Source: Mauremys mutica
Lineage: Eukaryota; Chordata; Testudines; Geoemydidae
DNA: 64,000 bases
NCBI RefSeq assembly: GCF_020497125.1
Contig: NC_059082.1
Location: 48,072,524-48,136,523 of the forward strand
Reading direction: 5' to 3'
The position numbers and the translations under genes are program-made. The notes below the pieces were generated by a model that saw only the letters and a program-made list of their open reading frames with translations, did no database searches and had not been told where the DNA came from. Each line of letters starts with the position of its first letter. Within the stretch, counting starts at the first letter, position 1. Positions 55,887 through 64,000 of this stretch are shown here, piece by piece.

Positions 55887-56115
55887 TTCACGAAGACTGG
55901 TTTCAGAGTAGCAGCCGTGTTAGTCTGTATCCGCAAAAAGAACAGGAGTACTTGTGGCACCTTAGAGACTAACAAATTTATTTCAGCATGAGCTTTCGTG
56001 AGCTACAGCTCACTGCATCCGAAGAAGTGAGCTGTAGCTCACGAAAGCTCATGCTGAAATAAATTTGTTAGTCTCTAAGGTGCCACAAGTACTCCTGTTC
56101 TTTTCACGAAGACTG
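55887..56115. repeat. 13-bp target site duplication around retroposon
   Basis: ttcacgaagactg is present at 55887-55899 and 56103-56115 without mismatch. A duplication of this length is typical of LINE-driven insertion and not of hAT or Harbinger. Confidence 0.88.
55900..56102. mobile_element. Fold-back retroposon, perfect 79-bp inverted repeat
   Basis: Sequence 55936-56014 is the exact reverse complement of 56026-56104, with loop GCATCCGAAGA (56015-56025). The left part (TTTCAGAGTAGCAGCCGTGT, 55902-55921) belongs to a short repeat very common in turtles, which here occurs once forward and then again inverted and partial. The 13-bp duplication shows that the whole palindrome arrived as one insertion, or was formed at the time of insertion. 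If transcribed from either strand it folds into a long perfect hairpin. Confidence 0.9.
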
Positions 56116-59100
56116 TGTTCTCTATTGATCTGAATTTAAAATTTTGTTTTAAAATTTTCCCCGATGACAAGAAACTTTGCATTGTAACAGCAAAACCCAA
56201 GCAAAACAATGTGCAGGGTATCATAACATTCCTGAATCAGAGACCAGATATAGCAGGTGGGAGTATTCTCTGTGCACTGCAAATATCAGGAAGGAGGGGA
56301 GAAAAGGAGGGGGCCATGGAGACCATGGGGAGAGGACAGGATGTTCAAATATGTGTTTATAAGAAGATTTTTTTTTTTTAAAAAGGCAGATGCTAAGCAC
56401 ATTTTTATCATAGAATTTCTGGGTGCTAAAAGGTGGCTCTGCCCTATTCTTCATATTTGCCTCCCCACCTAGTGCTCCTGTTCTGCCTTGAGAAGTCCAG
56501 GATATTAAAATCTGCTGGCCTCATGGGCCATTACAAATATCCACTACATTGAGATTCATCCTGTAACAATTTTTTTCTTGTGGTAAGGCATATGGGCTGT
56601 AGACAGCTCCCTACATTCTGTCGATAGACTCATAAGCAGATTCTGGTGAAATGTCATACCCTTCACTTGCAACAGAGTTGGCATAATCTAGACCCCCTGC
56701 GGGGAAGAATGCCTCACAAGATCAATGTGACATCCGTCCTATTATCAATATCTATTTTGGGGGGGACGGGGGAAGGTTGAAGTAACTAAATATACTTGCC
56801 AGCATAAGACTACTCAAAATTTAAGACCTAAAAAACCAACTGAAGGTTCAGATTTGTTGCACTTGACTAGAACTTGTCACTTCTCCTCCTTCTACATGTG
56901 CTAAATGTCATTATGTTTCAATAATTCACAGGCACATCTATACTAGGAAGCCTCTGTTAGTTAGCAGAAGTATTTCTGGAGAATATAGACAGCATTACTA
57001 ATGTGGGTAACCAAAACCTGGAGTTGGTGCTTTGAGAAAGACTGGACTGAAAGACATCTCAACTACAACAATCACTGGAAAGATTCAGATAGTGGGATTC
57101 TTGGGATTAATGGAAATCCTGGTTTCTACCAAGTCTGAACCCTTCAGAAACAAATATACATGACTAAGTGTAGATCTGGCTGGCAACCTTAAATGTGTTT
57201 GTGTTCTAGGACTGTGTGAGACCCTGCAAACTGTGATAGGATTTTAGACCGCATGTTCTGAGAGGAAAGAACCCAGGTGACCTATAGCCAAAGCAGGGAG
57301 TTAGCTTATTAGTATGAAATCTGCCCCCCCCCTAATGTGCTGACCCACTGCTTGCTAATTATACAGGTCTGAGTGATGCTGTGAATACTCAATTGTACGA
57401 ATGCTGTGTCTAACTGGGCAGGTGGTTCCAACATCCCAGAGAAGAATGAAGCAACCAGACACAAGGCATCCTACAGCATGAATCAAAGGAGTGGCCTCCA
57501 AGTCTTTCCGCCCATTAGAGAAGGAGGTAAATAAACCTGCTCTGGGTCAGAGTATGAACATCAGAAAACTGGTTACATTCTCTCTTAAAGCTAGAGAAGC
57601 ACAATGCAAAGGCTATGTCAACCAATATAAAAAATGTCTAACTAGGTGGAGGTTAAGTGACAGGGAACTTCGTATGCCCAATCAGTGCTTTGTGGTCAAC
57701 ATTTTAATAAGACTCCCAGTCAAATGCTTTGTAGGAGTAGGTAGAACTACATCCAGAGCATAGCACAAGTTGAGAAAATGAAGCCCTGCTAATGGCCTTA
57801 AGGATAGAGGGGTTTATGTTTGATTAATTAGCAAACAGCTATGTATATAAAAGTTTGAGGTTTATACAGGAAGAGCTCCTCGGAGAGCTTCAGAGCTACC
57901 TAAAATAGTCAAGGGGAATCCTTTTACTGGAGGCTGCAGATAAATGCTTTAAAAACAGGCACAGTAAAAGTATTCTTTTCAAGAGTGATGGGAACAGAAA
58001 TAGGAGAAGGATGTATCCTGAGCTGTTAGAAGCAAAAGGAAAACCATTTATAAAGGAAGTAACGTTACTAGAACTCCTTTGGACCTGCTGATATCAGGAC
58101 TTGGGTCTTTCAGGCATTAAAACACTATATCATAGAAATGCATAACAGCTGGGAACTTCTGGACCCATAAGTGCCAGGGAGGGACTACAGTGAAAAATGA
58201 TGCTCTGAGGTACCACAGAGCATCTAGGTAGGCCACGACAGGGTGGAGAGGTCAGATTAAGATGAGACTTGACACTTCGCTTCCTCATTTGAAAGATATA
58301 AGATTGTTGAAATCTAACTTAGTTATTTATATCTTTATATGAACATTATTCTTTCCTATCTCCTCTCCCATAAGAATCCCCAATGAGATGCTGGATCTGG
58401 CGTTTATATGAAGAAAGATGGTGATATACAGGTTTCCTAACAAAAACAAAACCTATGAAGACAAAGCTTTAAGGGTGATTCCAGGAAGACCACTTTCTGC
58501 AGTGCTTCCTCTCCTGGAAAGTAACCATCTTCCAGGGAAAACAGACCCCATTGGAGGTGGTGACCCACTGCACTGTCCAATGTGATAAAGAATCCTGTGT
58601 CAGCCTGCTAAAAGGATCAAATAGATTCAGTCAGAAGGATGCTGGCTGTGATGTAGGGTAGGATTTAAAAAAACAAGAAAAATCAGCAGAGATCCTCCCA
58701 ATATTCTTTTCCACAAAAGAAGAATGCAGGCATCTGCCCCACCGGAATGTTCAATAAACGAGGCGTAGCCAAAGAAACAGAATGTTTTTTAAATTGCAGC
58801 ACAAGCATCACAGAGTAATGGTGCCTTTCAGGAGAGTGCAAGAAACTTCAGTTTCACTGATTCGACAATTGTGCCAAACAGTACGTTTCAAGATGTGAGT
58901 AGAAAAAGGGATTTCCCTCTCCCTCCACCCCTCAATTTCAATGTGGATCCCAAATCATGGTATGTTGATCACCATGCAGAAAAAGATTCAAGTCGAAGAA
59001 GTTTCTAGCCATACTCTTGTCCAAGCTTCTTGCCTAGGCCATGCCAAAAGTACAAATCCAGGACCACCTCAAACTCATTTATTCACCATCTTATATCACT

Positions 59101-59338
59101 GATGCAGACACATCACTCCCTGTAATGTTTCATGTTACATTTTCCGCAGCGTATTGCACATTCTAGGACTTGCAGATACTTCTTCAGACCTCTAAAGACA
59201 ATGCTGCTCTTCTAGAAAGGCGTGCACTGGTCGACGGCATTTGGACATCAATTGCATACCCTCAACTTGCCTCTCAGATCCAGTACAATAAATTCTACTA
59301 AGCTGAACAGTCTCCACCAGCGTACTGGTCTCTTATGC
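56116..59338 (-). other. CRAMP1: CRAMP1 3' UTR (inferred)
   Basis: This lies directly after the CRAMP1 stop codon on the minus strand. CRAMP1 3' UTRs are long in other vertebrates as far as I recall, and no other gene is seen here. Short frames have no support. Confidence 0.5.
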
Positions 59339-59503
59339 TCACTGTGAGAGGTCTCCAATGGGGGGGCCTCCTCCTCCTCCATCAAAGAGGATTTCCCTAC
59401 GGGTTGGCTCAGGTATTGACAGCTCCTGGGCCAGATCGTTGAAACGAGATATGTAATCGATGCTGTTCTCATTCATCATGCAAGCCAGCTGGGAATCCAC
59501 CAC
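59339..59503 (-). CDS. CRAMP1: CRAMP1 last coding exon
   Basis: Acceptor TTCTAG precedes GTGGTGGATTCC at 59503; the exon is 165 nt including TGA. It encodes 54 residues ending LSQ, a highly conserved tail. Confidence 0.95.
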   Translation of the reverse strand: MVDSQLACMMNENSIDYISRFNDLAQELSIPEPTRREILFDGGGGGPPIGDLSQ

Positions 59504-61321
59504 CTAGAAGATGGATAGGAAAAAAGAAACCCACAGATCAGCAGAGGTTTGTCTCATTCATTTGGGTTAGAGAGAGTAACATTTGCCTGTGACTACTAAG
59601 GGACCAGATAATACAAGCTGAGATCAGGGCCACATAGGAAAGTACAAGATTTTCACCTCCAATTCATCTGTTCCAATGCAGCCCAGCTCAACAGTTATCT
59701 GCTGGCTCTTCAGTGGCCTCTCTGAAATGAATTAGTAGCCTCAGTCCAATTTTAGCTGACAAGTGTCCACTTCACAAAAAAATTGATTGGTATGTCTGTG
59801 GCCACCTTAGCCAACAGGCTAAGAATGAATGGGACATACCAACACATCTTTACAGCTGACCCTCCAAATCAGCAGTGAGATGCACTGGCAGAGTGATATG
59901 GGGAAGCCTGCACAACTGCTGCCTGCACTTGTTTATGTACAGAACAGGTACAGACTTCCTTCTGCAGGACCCTTGATGACAGACCTTTCAAAACACTGTT
60001 TTTGTTAAGACTATTATTAAACTGTTGTGGCTGCTCCTCCAACAACATGACAGCTTGCCTAAAGTAACGGCTAACATATCACCTTCTCTTTGAAGGGAAT
60101 GTTAACTAGATGACTGCACTGAGTCAGTTAAATTCTTTACAAGTACATTGCTATGAGCTCTGAATTAACATAGGCTTGATTCACTCCAGCAAAATCTGGC
60201 ACAGTCTTTGCTGACAGAAAGTTGGACTGGAGGCTGCAGTGGCATAAAGGTGCTCACTCCCTCACCTCCCTGTCCAGAGTGGAGGCATAGTTATAATAAC
60301 AGCCAGCGATGTATATTGAATCAGCATAGTTCTGCTGCAGCTCCATGGATCAAGGTATGGAGAAGAGCTGGAATTGAACTCCCTGTATGCTAAGTTCAAA
60401 GCATATCGTCTATAGCAGCATTTCTCAAACTGGAGTCAGGCCCCAATGATCAACTCCTCCCCCATCCTCCCTCAACTCCTCCTGCTCCCTCCCAGTGCCT
60501 CCTGCACACTAGGGAACAGCTGTTCAGCAGCATGCAGGAGGCACTGAGAGGGAGGGGGAGGAATGGGGATGAGGTGTGCTTGGAGGAGGGGTTGGAATCA
60601 TGTCCTGGGGCTTCCAGCCCTGCTGATCAACTCCTCCCTCTCCCTCCCAGTGCCTCCTGCATGCTATGGAATAGCTGTTCCCCAGCATGCAGGAGGCACT
60701 AGGAGGGAGGGGGAGGAATGGGACATGCTCAGGGGAGGGGGTTGAAGGAAGCAGAGAAGGGGCGGGGCCTTGAGGGAAGGCATGGAGTGGGCACAGGGCC
60801 TGGGACAGAGCAGGAGGCTTTGGGGTCCCCAAAAAATTTAAATCAAAATGGGAGTTCTTGGGTTGCTAAAGTTTGAGAACTGTTGATGTATAAAATAGAC
60901 CTGATCTCCACCAACTAGCGAGGCAGGAGCCATAAGGTTGCTCATAAGAGTTCCACACAGCAAGTCATGCAGAACATACCACCAGTTTATTTTGCATCTT
61001 CTGTGTAAATCTGTTTCTCTGCTCTGTTAAATGTAAAGCCTGGCATCTGCCATAAGTATCCCAAGGAGATATAATGAGTAACATGAACAATACTATTAAA
61101 AAGGGAAGCAAGCAGTCCCATTCAATGGTAATTATTTCAAGTGCAAATACAGCCTGATGTGATTTGACCACTTACCTCTGCTACATCTGCCAGAGATCGA
61201 GACACAAAAGAGTCCCGTGAGTTTCCATCCAGTAGGCTAGGTCCCAATAAGGAGGTGCCACTGGCAGTTCCAACAGGAATCGGCAACATTTTCCGGCCCT
61301 TCTCGGGAGAGATGAAACTTG
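59339..61321 (-). CDS. CRAMP1: CRAMP1 (CRAMP1L), last two coding exons
   Basis: CRAMP1 is the vertebrate homologue of Drosophila cramped, a SANT-domain nuclear protein linked to histone gene control. The exons 61176-61321 and 59339-59503 join in phase 0 and give the C-terminus. The first encodes FISPEKGRKMLPIPVG and LLDGNSRDSFVSRSLADVAE, the second VVDSQLACMMNENSIDYISR and a Gly-rich end DGGGGGPPIGDLSQ before TGA (59339-59341). These match the conserved tail of vertebrate CRAMP1 as I recall it. The SANT domain and other exons lie beyond the right edge. Confidence 0.95.
59504..60415 (-). other. CRAMP1: CRAMP1 last intron, proximal part
   Basis: The intron (59504-61175) is 1672 nt with GTAAGT-type donor and CTAG acceptor. 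This part holds nothing recognisable. Confidence 0.6.
60416..60885. mobile_element. hAT MITE with internal palindromes
   Basis: Ends CAGCATTTCTCAAACTGGAG and AGTTTGAGAACTGTTG are inverted partners; the 8-bp flanks gtctatag and atgtataa match poorly. Inside are two stem-loops: CCCAGTGCCTCCTGCA (near 60493) with its partner TGCAGGAGGCACTGAG (near 60534), and a similar pair near 60645 and 60685. It lies within the last CRAMP1 intron. Confidence 0.75.
61176..61321 (-). CDS. CRAMP1: CRAMP1 penultimate coding exon
   Basis: Acceptor CTCTATACAG and donor GTAAGTGG bound 146 nt. It takes one base from the previous exon and ends in phase 0. The acceptor's pyrimidine tract is only about 12 nt long before CR1 sequence begins. 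Confidence 0.93.
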
Positions 61322-61341
61322 CTGTATAGAGAGGAAAAGCA

Positions 61342-63478
61342 TAAGAACATAAGAATGGCCCTGCTGGGTCAGACCAAGGGTCCATCTAGCCCACTATCCT
61401 GTCTTCCAACAGTGGCCAGTGCCAGGTGCCCCAGAGGGAATGAACAGAAAAAGGTAATCATCAAGTGATACATCCCCTGTTGCTCATTCCCAGCTTCTGG
61501 CAAACAGAGGCTAGGGACACCATTCCTGCCCATCCTGGCTAATAGCCATTGATGGACCTATCCTCCATAAACTTATCTAGCTCTTTTTTGAACCCTGTTA
61601 TAGTCTTGGCCTTCACAACATCCACTGGCAAGGAGTTCCACAGGTTGACTATGCATTATGTGAAGAAACACTTCTTTTTATTTGTTTTAAACCTGCTGCC
61701 TATTAATTTTGTTTGGTGACCCCTAGTTCTTGTGTTATGAGAAGTAGTAAACAACACTTCCTCATCTACTTTCTCTATACCAGTCATGATTTTATAGACC
61801 TCACAATCATATCTCCTCTTAGCCATCTCTTTTCCAAGCTAAAAAGTCCAAGTCTTATTAATCTCTCCTCATATGGAAGCCATTCCATACCCATAATAGT
61901 TTTTGTTGCCCTTTTCTGAACCTTTTCCAATTCCAATACATCTTTTTTGAGATGGGGCGACAACATCTGCACACAGTATTCAAGATATGGGCGTACCATG
62001 GATTTATTTAGATGCAATGTGATATTTTCTGTCCTATTATCTATCCCTTTCTTAATTATTCCCAGCATTCTGTTTGCTTTTTTGACTGCTGCTGCACATT
62101 GTGGATAGTTCTCTGAAAACATCCATTCAATGACTCCAAGATCTCTTTCTTGAGTGGTAACAGCTAATTTAGACCCCATCATTTTATGTGTATAGTTGGG
62201 ATTATGCTTTCCAATGTGCATTACTTTGCATTTATCAACATTAAACTTCATCTGCTATTTTGTTGCCCAGTCACCCAGTTTTGAGAGATCCTTTTGTAGC
62301 TCTTTGCAGTCTGCCTGGGTTTTAACTATCTTTAGTAATTTTGTATCATCTGCAAATTTTGCCACCTCACTGTTTACCCCTTTTTCCAGATCATTTATGA
62401 ACATGTTGAATAGGACTGGTCCAGAACAGACCCCTGGGGGACACCACTATTTACCTCTCTCCATTCTGAAAACTGACCATTTATACCTACTCTATTTCTT
62501 ATCTTTCAACCAGTTACCAATCTAAAAGAGAACCTTCCCTCTTATACCGTGGCAGCTTACTTTGCGTGAGAACCTTTGGTGAAGGACCTTGTCAAAGGCT
62601 TTCTGAAAATGTAAGTACACTATATCCACTGGATCCCCTTGGTCCACATGCTTGTTGACCCCCTCAAAGAATTCTGTAGATTGGTGAGGCATGATTTCCA
62701 TTTACTAAAACCATGTTGACTCTTCCTCAACAAATTATGTTGATCTATATGTCTGACAATATTGTTCTTTATTAGAGTTTCAACCAGTTTGCCCGGTACT
62801 GAAGTCTGTAATTGCCGGGATCACCTCTGAAGCCCTTTTTAAAAATTGGCGTCACATTAGCTATCCTCCAGTCATCTGGTACAGAAGCTGATTTAAATGA
62901 TAGGTTACAGACTATAGTTAGTAGTTCTGCAATTTCACATTTGAGTTCCTTCAGAACTCTTGGGTGAATACCATCTGGTCCTGGTGACATATTGCTGTTT
63001 AATTTTATCAATTTGTTCCAAAACCTCCTCTAATGATACCTCAATGTGGGACAGTTCCTCAGATCTGTCACCTAAAAAGACTAGCTCAGGTTTGGGAATC
63101 TCCCTCACATCCTCAGCCGTGAAGACCGATGCAAAGAATTCATTTAGTTTCTCCGCAATGGCCTTATCCCCCTTTAGTGCTCTTTTAGCACCTCAACTGT
63201 CCAGTGGCCCCACTGGTTGTTTAGCAGGCTTCCTGCTTCTGATGTACTTAAAAATTTTTTTAATTATTATTATTACTTTGAGTCTTTGGCTAACTGTTCC
63301 TCAAATTCTTTTTTGGCCTTCCTAATTGTATTTTTACACTTCATTTGCCAGTGTTTATGCTCCTTTCTATTTTCCTCTCTAGTATTTAACTTCCACTTTT
63401 TAAAGGATGCCTCTTTGCCTCTCACTGCTTCTTTTACTTTGTTGTTTAGCAGCAAGTCAGTGTATTGAACTTGTACAT
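61342..63478 (-). mobile_element. CR1 LINE, 5' truncated, next to CRAMP1 exon
   Basis: The 3' end has the CATAAGAACATAAGAATGGC signature at 61338-61357. On the minus strand follow the RT C-terminus (RPYLEYCVQMLSPHLKKD), the FADD box near 62355 and, further right, [19 protein letters not shown] (near 62980) and a Lys-rich segment (to about 63470). Several frame breaks are present. The element lies in a CRAMP1 intron in the sense orientation. Confidence 0.9.
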
Positions 63479-64000
63479 TTGAAGGAGGAGGAGGAGGAGG
63501 AGAGGTACATGGAAACCTAGCACAAAGGAGATCTAAAGCCATCTCTCTCCTCTACCTCCTCAGAATAAGAAATTACTAGCATGAGCACTACCAGCAGGCT
63601 GCCAAATGGATCAACTAATCACCTTTGCCCAAAGGAGATAAACACATATTACACTGGAGACACTAGCCATACAGCTATTCATTTTTTGAGCTAACTCAGA
63701 AAAAACAATTCTCTCACCTCCTTAGAATTATGCACCATGCATACAATGAAACCTACAAGTTCCAAACAGAAGAGCTGGTGGCATCATTTTGCTGTTTTAG
63801 CAGAACACTCAAAATGTTTCAACCTAAAAGAGGAGTCTGACTTGCAAAACCTGGCAGACTACAAAAAGGTCTCAGTTACTCGCTCCAAGGTATACGCTGT
63901 TGCCCCGTGCCTGCTGAGCAACTTCTATTTCAGGAGCAGACTTCCAAATCTGGGCTGAATGAAATTAAGTCCATCTAGGGGTAACAATTCCAGTTAGAGA
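63479..64000 (-). other. CRAMP1: CRAMP1 intron (inferred), nothing recognised
   Basis: A short GGA-repeat lies at 63483-63502. A donor-like GAG/GTGAGAG on the minus strand near 63714 is followed by no frame I can tie to CRAMP1. A plus-strand frame at 63737-63958 has no features. Confidence 0.4.

Noticed and set aside
63711..64000. Donor-like GAG/GTGAGAG as the end of another CRAMP1 exon
   Set aside because: No upstream minus-strand frame gives recognisable CRAMP1 residues, and stops are close.
1..64000. CRISPR arrays, operons, prokaryotic promoters, tRNA or rRNA genes
   Set aside because: None was seen. The sequence is eukaryotic, and the tandem repeats present are minisatellites within transposons.

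Overview
The window looks like a non-mammalian amniote genome, most likely a turtle (a crocodilian is the alternative). It carries multi-exon genes with GT-AG introns, abundant CR1 LINE copies, long Ty3/gypsy-type LTR elements, hAT and PIF/Harbinger transposons and their MITEs, and a retrovirus-like provirus. No prokaryotic feature was seen. The assignment rests on reading the sequence and family knowledge; nothing was searched.

Host genes. Two genes lie on the minus strand in the order known from other vertebrates. The last two coding exons of CRAMP1 are at 61176-61321 and 59339-59503, with the 3' UTR presumably to their left. The first three coding exons of JPT2 (HN1L) follow: exon 1 at 25895-25938 inside a CpG-rich promoter, exon 2 at 13131-13279 and exon 3 at 11640-11782. 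The exon phases agree with each other. The remaining JPT2 exons are not seen and should lie beyond the left edge, across an LTR element.

Transposon layers. From 1 to 9108 is a minus-strand gypsy element whose left LTR runs off the window. It contains a solo LTR (1713-6081), which contains a Harbinger MITE (about 4715-5550), whose edge was hit by a BED-type hAT (2000-4709). The JPT2 introns hold three CR1 pieces (13988-17275) and two hAT MITEs. A fold-back element upstream of the promoter holds a hAT inside a hAT (26454-28777). From 29926 to 48149 is a second gypsy copy. Its left LTR contains a solo LTR (30468-31614) and a 6.6 kb Harbinger (31669-38283) that itself contains a hAT (32472-34878) with a further hAT MITE. 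Its internal part contains a young, internally deleted provirus with identical LTRs (39207-44753). A second Harbinger (49544-53775) sits inside an older palindromic MITE.

Most notable: (i) both Harbinger copies carry a third, intron-containing minus-strand reading frame between the usual Myb/SANT and transposase genes, and copy-to-copy changes there are largely silent or conservative; (ii) a retroposon at 55900-56102 is a perfect 79-bp inverted repeat with an 11-nt loop, flanked by a 13-bp target duplication, probably inside the CRAMP1 3' UTR; (iii) the provirus has identical 435-bp LTRs, an in-frame UGA-CGG stop between gag and pol, and an env reduced to signal peptide plus membrane anchor; (iv) a CR1 3' end lies about 20 nt from the 3' splice site of a CRAMP1 exon.
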